The notes beneath the pieces were generated by a model. That model saw only the letters and a list, made by a program, of their open reading frames with translations. It was not told where the DNA came from and did no database searches. This document shows, in pieces, positions 12,336 to 28,127 of a stretch of DNA of 64,000 nt (the stretch's first letter is position 1; every line of letters begins with the position of its first letter). The stretch covers positions 806,001 to 870,000 of the forward strand of contig JAQGEQ010000043.1 of NCBI GenBank assembly GCA_034620365.1. The letters are read 5' to 3'. The DNA comes from Pegea sp. RAD2-039. Its lineage: Eukaryota; Chordata; Thaliacea; Salpida; Salpidae. The translations under genes and the position numbers were made by a program.

Positions 12336-15300
12336 ATGAAACCCACTATAGTTAAACAGTGGGTAATATTAGCAGTTGTTTCAAACATTATTCTATATAA
12401 AGCAATATTTGCTGCATTTAATAACCAACAAACAGACTTAAATGAAAATGCAACCAAAGCAACACTCTTCAAGTCTATTGACACCAAGGATATTGAATTA
12501 CTCGGAGCAAAGACATCAGATATAAAGAGTAGTAAGAACTTTAATGATATACTTTAGTTTTTTTTTAATTTTTATTTAATGTTTTGCACGATGGTTCTTT
12601 ATGTTTGAACAATAAATGACTAAATTTTAATTCAAACACTCGAAACTAGATTTTGCGATATACTAGAAAAGAGAACTTAGTTTTAAAATCTTAAGTGGCT
12701 GAAGAAGTTAATATCAGTGTAAGATCATCGTATTATAGGCTATATTATTTTCCAATAATAACTAAAATTGTTGTCTAAATGGGCTGCAAGTAAGTACTCA
12801 TGGGAAAATGAAATCACAAATTAAGAAAAACTAAAAAGATTTTTTATGAATCAAATCTATTTTTAGTGGTGTTAGTTAAATACCTATCAAAAGGCGACAT
12901 AACTGTCTGTAACTCTTATCTGATTTTTGATCACTAATTGAAGTTTTAACTTATAAATAAGTTAGCAAACTAATACTTTATGTCATTTTAAAATACATTG
13001 ATTGTTATCCAAACCATTCAAGTCATAAAGCAGTTTTAAAAGTAACGTGATCATAATTACTATGCATACTATTGAAGATGAACCGGTTAATGAGAATAAA
13101 TGAAAGATGAATCAGCTCTTGGATTAGTTTATAATGTTTTAATTCAATTACAAAAATTTTATGGTTACCTTGTATAACAACCACGAAATATTTCTAGTAA
13201 AATTGGTGACAGCAATTTCATGTTATACACCTTACAACGTTTCTTGTAAACTAGTTAATATAAGCTTTATCAAGCCAAAAATTGCATCTTAGAAAACTTA
13301 ATTTTGATGCTTATCAATTGTTCTATGCATAAAATTTGTGTTTTGAATTAGATGAATATTCTTTTCTTTATTTATCATACAGAGCCTGTTCAATTAATTT
13401 TACTATAATAAAGGATACTTTGGTTTTAGACTTTGGTTAAGTTTCTGCAAAGTTTTTGACTTGTAAAAATTTAGTTTTATAAAGAATGAAAAAAAAGATA
13501 AACTATTTTGTAACTTGACAATAATCATTCAGGTGTTATTTATACAGCAAGACAAAAGTATAAGCTATAAACAATAAGAACTGTTATTGGTATAAGATGA
13601 TAACTAATTATACTTTATTAAATCAATTGCTTTCAGTAAGAAGTTATTAAGTAAATAAAAGTTTATTTTGACAAAATAGTTTTCAGAAAAAAATTTACCT
13701 CACTATACTAATAAGCAAGACAAATACAACCAGAAAAGATTTGTTCGTTTACAACAGTTTCTTTTTAATCTAATAACCTTTTGTGAGCTAATAAGTTTCT
13801 AATATATTATTATATTAAATCTTTTGTGTTTTTATATTATTCTTATTTTTATATAAGCTAATGAATTGAGTATACACAAAAAACTCAATTTAATAAAAAG
13901 TGTTTGAAATTATTTATACAACCAATCGAAAAAATTGATCAATTATTAAGAAAAGAAGTTCATGAGACATATCAACAGCCTATTTGAGTAGTAGTTAAGG
14001 TAAAGTTATTCTTTTACAGACAATTTTAAGAATATTTATTCATATAATTTCCCGAACTTTTAAGCTGAAGCTTCTAGTGAACAAAGAAAGTTCTTTTGGA
14101 AGATTGTTTTGATGGTTTCTTTGTTTACTGCAATTATAATTTTCTTTAAACGTTGTGAGCTCAGTTTTAATTAATATTTACACAAAAATACCTTAAAAGG
14201 CAATTATAGTTACAAAAAAGCCTTTAAATCTTATCTATTAAAGATAAAGTATAAAAAAAAGCAATTTTGCCTTTTTAGAAAGAAATTATTCTGTAAACAA
14301 GGAATACTCCGAAACCTACGAACCAGGTAAGTCTAATTAATCTTAGTAATTTCTAATTTACTTTTAGTTAAACAAAAAGTATTTTTTAAGCTTGTGGTCA
14401 CATCAAGTGAGGCTAAATTAACATAAACATCAAGTCGGTAAAAACTTTATCTATCTATTTTTTAATTTAATATTTCTTCTTAAAATATGCCTTGATTACT
14501 TTGCCCTTGAGGAGGCAACAGCAGTTGTTGAATAATAATTTTGAGCCCATGTTTACGAATTAACTCATTTCAAATCACTTTTTGAAATACTTTTGTTGTG
14601 AAATTTGTTTGAAGGATCGTCTTTTAGACAAAGAAAAATATCAAATTATATTTTATATTTATTGGCTACGATTCAGAATTATTCGATACAGTCCAATATA
14701 ATTATAATTTATATCAGAAAATAAGTTAATATACCCAAAATTTCAATTTTTTTAACGTAAAAAGTCGGTCAATTCAATCCATAGAATTTTATTCTAACCT
14801 TACGGTGGTTACAAAGTCTTACTCAAAATATGTTAAACTATTTGTTAAATGATTTTACAAAATAATAAAACGATATTTATAACATATTTTAAATTATTAT
14901 AAACTAATATATTAAAACTAATATTTCACATTTATACAGATATCATTAACTATCCTCTTGATATACTTTTCATGGTTGATCGCATTTCGGAGGTAGATTT
15001 AACTGGTACCAAATGTTTGTTGCGTAATCTAACAAACTATTTTGATATAGCCTACTATAAAAAGGTTTGTCGACAATAAATAAATTACCCTCACTTGGTT
15101 TATATCCAGCTGTTAATTTTTTGATGATGAATAACTTTAATTATCTTGAAATGCATACACTATAAGTTATTTTACGTGTTGTTTGTTGCAGTCATAACTT
15201 TAATCTTTTATTAGTTTTATTTTTTGGGTTTAAAAATTACACTTTAAGTTTGCTTTTTATTTGATTAATAATTTTTAGATAATTAGATTTAAACAAAATA

Positions 15301-18300
15301 TACTTTAGAATAACTTATAAAGTTTCTAACTTTTTATATGGTAATGCCAAGGTTGTTTAATTTTAATGTAATTGTACGAAAATGGTTTTTATTTGTTGAT
15401 GTAACACTTGGCTTGCTTTTGTAATACAACATTTTTGAAGCAATCCAATTCTAGATTTTCAAACAAATTAACATTCTTTAAAGAAAGGATATTTTTCTTA
15501 GGGTTCTAAAATTTGCAAAGCTATATGATAATCAAGCATTTAATAAGATTATATTGTGTTTTTAGGTTCGTATTGCTCTTATGAACTTAGACGGATTACC
15601 AGGAGTTGAATTTGATTTTAGACGTTATCGCGACAGCTATGGTTATCAAAGAGGTAAGCTAATTTCTATTTCCATGCTTTACCTGAAAGACCTTCTTTTT
15701 GAATGAATATTTTGTTCATACCTAAAAAGCTAAAAAAATTAGTTTTATTTATAAAACATATTTACTCAAATTTGATTTAAAATTAAATATAAAAGTAAAA
15801 TTATTTCAAAGGTACTTAAGATTATAAGCTAAAAATCTTATTACAATTTCAATAAGCTTAAACAAATTAGTAACTCTTTCTTAAAATTACTTATCAACAA
15901 CCTTTACTGTTCTTAGATCATTTTTTTTCGTAAATTTATGAAAATTGTTTCTTCACTGGTAGTTTCTAACGCTAAGCTTATGATTAGCATCAAGATATTA
16001 TTAAATTCAAAAAAGTAGTTTCAAAAGTATTAAAAGAAGAACAATTGAACAATTTAAACGCGTTTATTAAATGATAAAAACCAATGTACTGAGAACTAGC
16101 GTCAATTAGGTTTTGAGGTGTTACATAGTGAGGACATTGCATATAACCACGTGGACAAGGCTTTATTGTATGCCCATCAAGATCTTCTTAACCATTCGAA
16201 TTTGAGAGGAGCCAGAAGAAATATTGCCAAAATCGTAATCATAGTTCTTGGTTTAACCTTACAAGATCAAGCCATAGAACAAGTTAAAATCTTATCTAAC
16301 CATTCGTATCTATCCACAATTGTTGTTAGTTATGGGGATACCATTCAAGTGAGTTTTTATTTACGCTTCACTGAGTTTTATTTTAGCCTAACTGCCACGT
16401 CTTGAAACTTTAGATGCTCGCTGCTAATTATGAATTGGAAATAATTAAAGTTTCATTTAGAAATTCACTTTAAGAAAAATTGCTAAATGTTTAATGACAA
16501 ACTGCAGCTGGTTTTCAAAGTTAATTATTTTCTTTTATTTGAAATGATTCGAATTCTGAGTCGCGATGAACCATGTGTTTAATAGGAATTAAATACCACT
16601 AAGATTCTTGTAGTATGCTTTTAACTTAATTAAAATTAAAGCTAGAACCTTTTAAATACTGATCGTACAGAGGTTAGATCATTTCAAAAGTAATGCTATA
16701 ATAGTTTAGTAATAAACAAAATCAAATGAGTCATTTCTAATTTACAGAAAGAGTTGGCCAATTTAGCATCTGAGACTTTATCAGTTATATTTGTAAATGA
16801 TTCCAAAGATTTGTGCGATGTTTGGAAAAAGGTTCATCATCACATGCTTCGACAGCTACAAGGTAACTCTTTATGATTTTGAAACTTATTATTACTTACC
16901 TGATGTACTTCGTGTTATTCATACAACTTTGCTTTGAATGTCAAATAAAAAGGATTTTTTTTTCTTGTAACATAAACATTTGTTTGTTTGACATGTAGCA
17001 CTGTACTCTGTGACTCTTCAAAAGCTAGATGGCTTTAAATTAGGATTGATTGGTCAAAATGAGGCTGAACTTGGCTGGAGTAGACCCGATGATTTAGTAA
17101 CATCTTACTTCATCAAGTACGAAGCAGTTGATATGGGTGAAAACAGTTTACCAACAGAGATGGAGGTAGCTGTAGGTATGATCAGTTTGAAGTGGGCGAT
17201 CCTCATCAGTTTTGCCTTTACTTTATTTTGCTGATTATTAGGACAAGAGACTAGTGTGAGACTTCAAAACTTAGACCTTACAAGATACCAAGTTGAAATC
17301 ACAGCCTTGGGGATCAACTCTACATCTGAAACTACTAATATCGTTTTTGATATGGTATGCTCAGTTCTTGTAATGGATTTGATTGTACTGGTTGATACTT
17401 CGAAGTAAGAACCAATTTATTGTGAAATTTGTTTATGTTAGTAATATCATTATAATGAAACAACTTACGTATTCAATCAGCTATTTAGGAAAATTAGTTG
17501 CCATCAGCAAATAATGGATGGTTTATAATGTTATAAATTGCCAAAGAATCATAAATTTCAAAAAATATTTTTTTAAATGAAAATAACAAAAAAAATCAAA
17601 AATTAAATCTCATTTCAATTTCAGTCTGACTGAGTTTGATTTTGATCATTTGAAACGAAAATTTCTGCCATTATTTGTGAGTGGATTTATAGTTGATATC
17701 ACAAAAGTTAGGATTGGGGTTATATTCTACGCAAACGATGTAAGACATGTCGTTCCGTTATCAACATACTCGACAAGAGACGCTCTTCTAAGAAGAATTG
17801 ATCAATTAGAGTAAATATAACAATTATCATGCTCTTAAATAAGTTTAACTGCTAGTAGAATATATAAATTAAATTTTAATTAAGTTCTCAGCAAAGTTAA
17901 TACTTTATCATTCTTATTTTTAGCTTTTTCTTATTTTTACTTAAACAATTAAGCTTCATAATTGTTTATTACTTATATATCTTGATCGAATCATAATATG
18001 TTGAAATTTGTTGAATGTTCAAGTTTAGAAATTAACACATAGCTTTACGCTATTAGCATATTTATACCTTATATGGATTATTTTGGAATATAGAAGTTCT
18101 GAATCTGATTTGTAATTACGATTTTTATAACACTAACATCAGTTTATACTATTCATTCATAAAAAACAAAAGTTTAAATCAAATTAATTTCAAAGATAAA
18201 CTTTGATGTTCTCAATTCGTTTTATAAAATTATATAAACGGCTGACTTCAACTTTTAAGATATGAAAGAGGAATGAGGAATAGCGGAAGTGCTTTAAACT

Positions 18301-21300
18301 GGGCATTTATTTATGGATTCGAATACGCCCGAAGGTCTATTCCAAAGACTTTAATCGTCATTAGCCACGGAGCGGCAGATGATGACGTCAGTAGAGGAGC
18401 AAAAGTTAGCTTGGTTCTAAAAATGATCATACTTAATAAATAAGAAGTTTTTTAAATTTAAGTTTTAATTTTTTTCAGCTTGATATTTTTTCTAAATATT
18501 ATTCTTAATTTTAAGTATTATAGTTTTGTAGTTTGGTTTTTATTCTTTTAGACAGAAAGTAAGCTTATAAGATCGCCACTTTAAAAGCTATTGTCTGCAG
18601 AAGTTATTGATTAAACTAAATTTATCTAGTTGAAAACCCAATGAATAAGCATTTCACTACATTGCATTCAACTTTCTTGACTTTAAATCATATTTCATTA
18701 AGTAAGATATATTAAATATTGACAGTATAAAGAAACGCTTTCTTGCTTTGGGGTAAGTTAGAGCTGATTTTATCAGCTTCGTGAAAACTTTAAGTTGATC
18801 TGAGTTTAAGACAGGAATACAAATCATAAGCATCTAGTAGATAGACGATTTTGACAAACAATACACGTTCTGTACTTTTGATTGACAGTTTAGAATAGTT
18901 GTAATGCGTTGCTGACGTAAATTCAGCTTGTTAAAAGTTCTTTCTTTGGTTTTGTTTACCTCTGGGATACATCAAGACACAAATTTATTAAAGCAACAGG
19001 TTTATTGATATATATCTAATAAAAAATTATCTACGAATATTTTTCGCATTATTACTCAAGCCAGAAAGCTGAAAGCGAAATTTTGAATATTTCTATCATG
19101 ATATTAGAGAGTTTAATCTCCTCAAAATTGTTACTAACTTTAAGTTAAGCTCAATTAATTTATTGATAAAGAAAAGCTGATTAAAAGTAATTTAAGTAAT
19201 TTTAAAACTATCCTTTTTCAGAACTTCCGTAATGACGGGACTAAAGTTTATTTTGTCGGAGTTGGAAATACGATCAACCTTACAGAAGCCAGACTAATTG
19301 CATCAGAGCCATTTAAGAAATTTTCATATTTTTTAGACTCATATGAAAACTTAACATCGATTCAATTAAATTTTACTCAACAAATCTGTTCAGATGTGCT
19401 TACATACTATAAAAACTGTTAGTCTTATATTTTTAATTTTTATAATTTCTTTTTCATCTTTAATAATTTAAGATTTGATATGCTTATGTCCAGAATTTTT
19501 TCTGTAATTATAGCTTCTTATTAAGTAATGATTAAGAATTAAAGTTTTAACTAAATACAATTCTATCGTAAAATCTATTATCTCAGCTGAATAATGACAT
19601 TTTTCAAACGAATTTGTGATACTTTTTGTAAAACTTAAAATCAGTTTAACTTTATATCGACAAATCACTTTCTAGATATTAAAAATCTAAAAAATAAGAA
19701 TGTGTTCTTTTATATACTTTTAATTACAGATTAACGTTACTTTAAAATACTGCAAACTTACATCTTGCTATATATTTTATAAAACAATTCAATTTCATTG
19801 ACCTGGTAGATTATTTTTTAATCAAATTATCTACAGCTTAAATACTATCAGCATATTTTTGAAAATTATGACGCTTCTTACAATTAATTTTGTCTAATAT
19901 AAGAAATTGTTTTTCTTTCTATCTTTATTATCTTATATTAGGTTTCCGAATTCGGGCAGCAGTAACGAAATCGTTATACTTGATAAAGATCAAATCTTAC
20001 TATTGTAGACTAAAACGTTTTTTTTTTTAAATCGAATCAATTTTTTTGATTTGCTTAGATGGTATTATGCTACCACCACCGGTACAAGTGCAAGTTAGTG
20101 AAGTACGAAATACTTCTATTGAAATTCATTGGCAAAAAGCAAACTCCCTATTGGTTACTGGATATCAGATTTCAGATAACACAACAAGTAGAATCTATTC
20201 TGTTGGTCTTAATCACAAGTAAGAGTTAAAATAATTTATCATTTTATCCACAGATATTTAGAGATAAAGTTTTTTGTTTAAAACCTAATCTGCAGTAAAT
20301 CTTTAATCACAACAAACATAATCGAAATTTTTATAAAATGAGAAGAAATTTGAATGAATTATTGTACAATAACAAAACTACAACTTTAAATTTACTGATA
20401 GGGTTCATGAAAATCTATTTATTTTGCTGAAAACTAAACTAATATTGACTAAATTATAATAACTTTGATTAAATTACCCGACTTTCTATAAATTGTAGAA
20501 AGTGGTTAAGTAGAAATATTGATAATTTCAAAATCTATGCAAGAACTGTTTTAATTTATTCAAAAGATATGAATATATATATATCAGTTAGTAATTGATC
20601 TCATACTATTTCAACAAAACTAATTTTATTCATTTAATTTTATATAAAGATTTCTTACAATAATGAAAATTTTAAAAAGTATATGTAAGGCATTAGAGTT
20701 TAAACTAAGGAAGATTATTAATGTAATCTTTTGAGTGATTTCTTCAAGACATTTTGAAGATAAGTTTCTTAGATTGTTGTATTTACTCAAAAACTTCTTT
20801 AAAATTGTTTTTTTTTGTTTGGAGCAGCTCAACGAAGGTTTTTAACTTATTTCCACAATGTATCGGCTGCTAAAAGCTTTTTAGGTAAAACTACAAACTT
20901 TTCTTAGCAAAACTGTTCTAAACAGTTTTTTTCAACTCATTTCTTTCATTTAAAAAGTAAACTGATGGAGGAGAATTATCTTTTAAAGCAAAACTTCAAC
21001 TAAATCGAGCAAGAAGATATAAGCTTATAGAAGCCTTGTAAAGTGTTGTAGCAAGCTACAAGAAACTTAGAGTAGTTATTAAATTGCTTTTAGAAATACT
21101 TTTTCACTTTTTAATTTGTCATTTTCGATTTTTATTTGATTTAGATAACGACATAATATTTCTAACATAGTTTGAATACTTTGCAGCAATAGAAATGTTA
21201 CAAGCTTCCCATCAGCAATCCACATTTAACAAATATAATGTTGACAAGGCACTACATGGCGATTTAAACTTGTCAGATTTCTCGTAGAGTACTGCCAACT

Positions 21301-24300
21301 GTATAAATCTTCCACTAGAGTCTTATAACAGTTCATAAGGTCAAGTGATTATTTATCTTGATAAGTAAAACTCAAACGTAAAAACAATTAACATCTAGTA
21401 ATTGCATATTGCTTCTAAAACAGTTGACAATAAGTTTATAATTTATTCTTATTTTTAAACTAACTTATCTTAAGAGAAGCGATAGGTAGAGCTTCTTAGT
21501 TGATTTACAAGTGGAGTAATTAAGAGTAATCTTTAATACTTTTCAATCATCGAAATCAAAAATAGCCTTTGAAATATATCCAAAAGTTAAGTGGCTTTTA
21601 ATTTAAACTTGCTAAACACTAAGTTTACTTAACTTTTATGTCAATTACATTCTGTAAGCTTGTACTTGTGATTTTATATTGTTGTAATATGAATCTTGGT
21701 ATTTTAATTAAGTTTACTGAGCGAATTAGCAACGTTAAGATTGAATTTTAACTTTTATACTTGATACAGCTTATTTAAACATTTAATTAAACATTACTAC
21801 AAAGCTCTATTTACAGATTTAAAAGTTAATTAACAAGTCTTTTCTTCCTTTGTAAATTTCATAGTCTAACTAGAAGCTTCAATTTTTTCTAATACTTTCA
21901 ACATCGTGCTTTAAAACATGAAATTTCTAACTTGAAAATTTTTATGAAGTTACGATTAAAAGAAATTGAAATATAGATTCAATCTGCTAAAATTTGAAAA
22001 GTTTGAAAGATTTAATAGGAAGAAAAAGTTTTCTAACAATTGATATAGGAAAATCATATTTTCTGAAGATTATAATTTTTTCAACAGGGAGTTTACACTA
22101 TACAATCTAAATCCTGGAATTAGTTACAACATCTCAATTAAATCACAAGGACTAGGAAAAAGTAGTGAAGCTATATATGTGGCAACAACAACGGGTAACT
22201 AATCGGTATAAGATTTCACAGCTTTTCATACATTTAAAATGCCCACTAAGCTGTTTTGTTATATTTCAAACCATAATTCTCCTAAATAACTTAGTTTTTA
22301 CACTTAATTTGAATAAGAATTTTAGAACGAGTATCAGTTATGTAATTAAGAAATCTTTATTTACAACATATTGCCAAAAATTATGAAACATTTACTTTAA
22401 TGAACTCTAAATATAGTTTTCTGTATATTTACGAATGTTACAATAGTTAGAAGCACGTTGTAAGAATTAATTCTGTTAACTAACATTTTTTCACCTGAGA
22501 TTGTTTGTACAAAAACTATGATTTAATTTTCAATTGAAACTATATTCCTTTAAACAAGTAAATACAATCACCAAATTCATAATTTCAAACAGTTGAATAA
22601 ATCTAGACATTAGCAAAATATAGTAAATATTAGGAGCTTACCATTCATTCAAACTTAAGTTTTTTTACTAAAAACCACCGAAACAGCGAATTGTGGTTAA
22701 CATCATGATTGAATAGTTTTTATATACGTTGTAAGCGTTTCTCTTACTTTAAGTGTGTAAGGATTGCAAATAATCGAATTAAAAATAGTGAGTGAGTTTA
22801 TGTAAGCCATGCTGTTAACTCTATGTCAATACTCTATTGAGTACATTACATTTAAAGCTAAGGTTTTTAGTCTGTGAAGGAATAAAGCTTATAGACTTTA
22901 TTTTATCATTCATAAACTAAATTATAAAAGCAAAAATATAAACTATGATTGTAATTTCGAAAGATACAGCATGATTATAACATATAATCAACTAATATGG
23001 TCTGTTTTAAGCTTTTGGTTTAAATCTAAATTGGTTCTTGTCTTACAATAATGCATGCACTGGTAAAATCGTCAAAGAAATTTATTAATTAACCAAAAAA
23101 ATATATGATTCATAACTTTAACAACCAAAGTTTACAAAAAATAAGTATAAAATTTCTTTATTATAATTTTGAAGAAATATTGTTGGTCAAAAGAAGTATT
23201 AAGTAATAAACAGATGATATTACTAAATCGATAAATATTAAGTAAACTTCTTGTGAGCTAAAACCTACTATTAACTTAAGCTGTATGTGTTCATACAGGG
23301 ACGAATAAGAAATTCAACATAGCTATTACTAGTAAGATATACTTTATATAATAACTTTATTTAGTTTTTATGGTATGTAATCAAAAGGAATTTAACCATG
23401 AAAATGTATCCAGGTTTGCATACGTCTGTGATTTCACAAATAAAATGCTCTGTGTAAATTAACCTATGCTGTTAAATTAAGTGATGTTTGCACCACATAA
23501 CATCAATGCAAAATACTTTAGCTTTACGTCTTATCAAACTTATCTAAACATGTTTTTTACAATAAACAATATTAAGCTAAAATATGTTGCTTGTAGCAGC
23601 AATCTTATAATTTTATTACAGAAGTTCTTCCTCCATATGATCCTGTTGTTATCCAAGAAAATTTACAATCATTACAAATTAGTTGGAAAATTCCCTCAGA
23701 AGATGTAATTAAGCATGAGATTCTTCTACTTTCAGCAGAAACTGAACATTTTGAGCAAAGCTATGAAATAGGTGCATTTTCATATTAATGATGGTGTTAG
23801 ATTAAATTTGTTTATAATTTACTCGACTGAAAAACATTAAATTTTAAATTTTAGTTTACTAAGAAACTATATCTCTAAGACTTAATTACAAATAATTACT
23901 AATATTTTTCCGCAATCTCTATTTAAAACCTCTTTGAAGCAGTAAAAGATTTACTTTTGATGTAAAAAATTATTCTTTTTGAGTATCATTGTAAACAATG
24001 TAATCAGTGTTTTTCAATGCTCTTCAGATAATCAAAAATAATAAAGTATTTATCTTATACAGCAGCTTTACACTAAAATGTTACAGGTAAGGACAATCAT
24101 ATGATAACACCTGACATCATATTGCCGGCTACCAAATACAGAATTGAAATTAGAGCAATTTACAAAAATAACGTAAAAAGCGAACCCGCAACAGCTCTGT
24201 TTATAACTGGTAAATTCTCAATAACATTCAGACTATCTATTTTCGATGTTCGATAAATAAAAAGTATATAAATAATCAAAGTATAATTTTTCACTGACTT

Positions 24301-27300
24301 AAATTGATTTAAATTTCGTAGTAATACCAATACTTTGTCCATTAGAACTGCCTTGCCCAGAAGCATTTCAAGTTGAACAGATAACCAAAAATGAAGTGAA
24401 ATTAAATTGGCACAAAGTATCTCTAGACAATAAAGATTTGAAAGTTAGCTACTTAATCAAAGTGTTTGATATAAATGGAGTTCAGGTCGATCAGACGAGT
24501 TACCATACGGATAGTAGAAACAAACTTTATCATGGAAAGAATAAGGACGGTTCATATTTTACTTTAATAAGAAACTTATTACCTGGACGAGAATATTATG
24601 CTACTTTACAAGTAATATTGGGTTTTGTACCTTTTAATTAGTGTCATCTAATATTTGATAAAATATGTTGAAACTTTATTTGGTAAAATATAAATATTTA
24701 AAGTTAAATGGTTTTAAAGTTTAACTTTTAAAAACTATTGTTTTACGTTTACTACGCTTTAAGTTAAGCTCAAACTCTAGTTGTAAATGTTGGAAAACTT
24801 ATCCAAATTTCTACTACATCAATTTCTGCATGACAAACAAAAACACTAATTATGAAACCAAGAAGGAAGACTTACTTTACAGAATCACTGATGACTCATT
24901 ATAAACCATTCATTTTAGATTGTCAAAAGCGTCAAAACAGAAAATATTTTAGCTTCGTCTTGATTAAATAGACCCATTAAATACTCATTAGAAGGCAAAT
25001 AAGTCGTGACTCTTTTTGTCATAATTATTTTATCATGCTTTTAAAAACACAACTTTTTTATAACAAGTTTTTGAATATTGAAGCTACCAATATATTTTTT
25101 ACTTACAAATAGGGAAAATTTATATTTAGCTTGTGGTCCGTTTGAAAAGCATCGAATGATATTATTTCCTTTTCATCTTTCTTGTTGATGGATTTAAGCC
25201 ATCTTTTGAAATAACGGAAATTGTAGAGAATTAATCTCTTATCTTCCAACTAAAAAAACATATCTTCAGCTAAATATACATTATGAATTATTATTTAGGT
25301 GATAAAAATCATACTTTTATGCATTAATTATAAAATGAAAAGTTATATATTCACTGCAACTGAACGAAAACAGCATAAATCTTTCTTTTATACTTTTTAT
25401 TTTTGCTATTAATAAAATAAAACAAACATAATCCACCTTTTTAAAGGTGATGCCCTTATACAAAGCTATATTCAAAAATTAAATATTTCAAAGGTCAGTA
25501 AACTACCAGCTCAATCAAAACCGCAATTATTGACCTTTTTATTTCTCAAAAGGATTATAAATACCACAGTATTTAGATAATACAGCGGTTAAGCTAACAT
25601 TGTTTTTAATTGTAGGCTCAACTAAACGGACGTTCAAGCTCAGATTTAATCGTTCAGTTTGAAACTCCACCTCTTCATCTATCTCTTGATATAGCAATGA
25701 TGATAGAAGTTTCTCCAAAGCTTAACTTGGATGAGTTAAAGATGATGAAAGACTTTCTGATTGCATTTATCAATGCGTTTCAAATAAAGGGAGACAACAG
25801 CGTAAGGTGCAAACAGTGATCCTTACTTAATTTTGCAAAGAGCACTTTATAATTTTTTATTACAAACAACATAAAGAACTTGTAACTAATTTTCTTTCCA
25901 AATATTAGGAAACTAAAGTATCTTGAAAAGGATTTTTTTTTAGATGAAGTTTTAATGTTATTATAGAATTGGGGCTGTCCAACTCTCTAATCAACCTACA
26001 AGTTTATTTTCAATGAAGAAATCAACAACAAAGTCTATGATGACAGAAACGTTTCAAGGATTAAAACCTAAACCAGGAACATCGGTCTTAGAACCACTGG
26101 TTTTCAAAGAAGCTATTTTAGTAAGATTTTCTAATCTAGTTTTAGTGAATGTGATAAAGGCTAGGGTAAAATAACTGTCACACTTTTTCAGAAACAAGGT
26201 TTTTTGGTGTGTAAAATGTTTAAGCGTACACACACATTTACTTAATATCTGTCAACAGACATAAAAATCTAAATTATGTAAATCTAACTGAGTTAGAAGC
26301 TTCAAATAACAGTAATTTTTACTGTAAAGCATACAATAGGATTATCACTACTCAACATTTTTACACCAGCTCAGCCAACAATCCTTGGTTTACAGTATCG
26401 CTTATTAAAATATCTACCTGAGACTTTACATAATACTTTACTTGCTACATATTTGAGATTACTGTTTTTTATCGGTGACAATATTTTACATAGACAGCTT
26501 TTAAAAACTATCGAAGTGGTGTTCCTCGAGTGCTGATCTTAATAAACACCGACCAACATTACTCCAATTTGATGCCTCAGTCTGAATCTGACTTAGTTAA
26601 CAGAGGAATAACCACAATTATCATACAGATGTCTCATATAACTCAATCACCATACGCTAAGTTCGACAATTTCTTTTATCTATATACTATAAATGCTAAC
26701 ATATATGTCTTTGAAACTTAGTATTGTTGAATATCAGAATGATTAAAGACGTTTTTATAAAATGTAACAATTTATTTGACAACTGCAGTCAGTCCAAAAT
26801 ACATCGTTACATTTTAAATGGATTCGATAAACTTTATCAATCAGTCAACTATGTAGTCACGGATGCTTCAAGGGCAAACCTCTTTCCTTTAAATCGTATT
26901 AATCGGGAGAGGGCGCTACTACCATTAAACGTAACTGTCATTGCTGATGAACAAGGGTAAGTGTTTGATTTCCAAACATTTTTACTTGTTTATATAAATG
27001 TTGTAAACTATATGTTTAAATAAAACTCGTTAAATTGTTATTTTACCTTATCTCGCTATGTCATTAAAGAATATTGATTTTGTAATACTTAAAATGTTAT
27101 CACAAATAATAAATTTGTTAGTTTGGCCAAATTTACTTCAAACAATAAAGTATAGAAAGAATTGATTAATTGTCTTTGAAGACTTCAAATAGTTTACAGA
27201 GTTTCCTTGAATCCATCCAAACTTTTTATATTTTTGATATTTAACAATAATTCTTGATTCTAAATTGAATAATGACTGAATCAACAAAACTTGAAAATAA

Positions 27301-28127
27301 AAGTATTTGGTCGTTATAAAAGTTTAAACAAAATATCAATTTTAACTCAAAAAATAAATGTCAATTAAGTAAATTAATTCAGTAATATTTAATTTATCAA
27401 CATGGCCAATTTTTGATGTAAACTTTAAGATAGAATTTAATTTTATGTAATGAAATTTATGTAATGAAATTAAACATTTTAAATATTAAAAAAACAGAAA
27501 ATATTATGCTAAATGGTATCGACCCGAAGAAATTCCAGATCTTTATCGATTACGCTTAAAATCGAAAAGCAGATTTTTATGGATCAAAAATATTACAAGG
27601 TTAGACAAATATTTATCCCAAGTGAATTAATCATGAGAAAATATTCTAAAAAACATTCTTTGTTTATTCTAGTAAACAACTTCGATATCAAGAACTATTG
27701 AAATTTAAGTTCCAAAAAAATCTTCAATACACTTTAGTTCTTGAATCTATAGCACAAGACTTTATTAATTCGAAAAAGATTATTCAATTTCGTTCGAACG
27801 ATACTAAAGTTGAAGTATTTCAATCAAACAGTTCACTTCCAGGCAAGTTCTTCAATTGACAAATTTTTTAAATTTTCAGTTTGTAATCATTTGTATCGAA
27901 TTAGAAATGATTAGATTATTTAGATAATCAAATATTTCAATATTGATTCTTAATATGAGTTCTATTTCAAATGCTGCAAATAAATTAAATAATGTTTGTA
28001 AATTTTTTCAGAAAAATCTCGGAAAATAATTAATGCAGAAAAAAACATCCATTCTTGGAAACCCATAAAACAATTGGATGTAATATACAGCAGACTGTGG
28101 AACATTTCTAAAAGTAATTTCAGATAA
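12336..28127 (+). CDS. Secreted multi-domain VWA/FN3 matrix protein, copy A (23 exons, 1183 residues)
   Basis: Exons: 12336-12531, 14279-14326, 14940-15064, 15566-15653, 16110-16348, 16748-16862, 16999-17175, 17242-17404, 17625-17810, 18260-18404, 19222-19417, 20059-20218, 22088-22194, 23622-23771, 24087-24209, 24346-24611, 25616-25806, 25967-26120, 26494-26660, 26789-26956, 27498-27599, 27673-27842, 28012-28127. An in-frame stop just before the ATG fixes the start. A signal peptide (residues 1-28) is followed by VWA1 (about 85-270), FN3 (271-370), VWA2 (372-560), FN3 (560-648), FN3 (649-739), FN3 (740-828), VWA3 (835-1040) and a fifth FN3 (about 1040-1140). Such proteins (collagen XII/XIV and VI relatives) bind matrix partners outside the cell. 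The metal-site motifs are degenerate: DRISE at 95-99, DTSNL in VWA2, no Asp in VWA3. The intron at 27843 has a GC donor. The last exon may instead splice at 28113 into the exon at 31946, joining this gene to the next. The paralogue at 42361 confirms nearly every exon. Confidence 0.85.

Noticed and set aside
12302-12487. Minus-strand ORF opposite the first exon of copy A
   Set aside because: Antisense shadow of a signal-peptide exon with matching splice phase downstream.
20572-20584. Short (AT)n run in an intron of copy A
   Set aside because: Ordinary simple sequence, too short to report as a repeat.
26724-26960. Independent gene starting at the ATG at 26724
   Set aside because: The coding part begins at the acceptor 26788 and is an internal VWA3 exon of copy A with an equal-length partner at 52546-52713.
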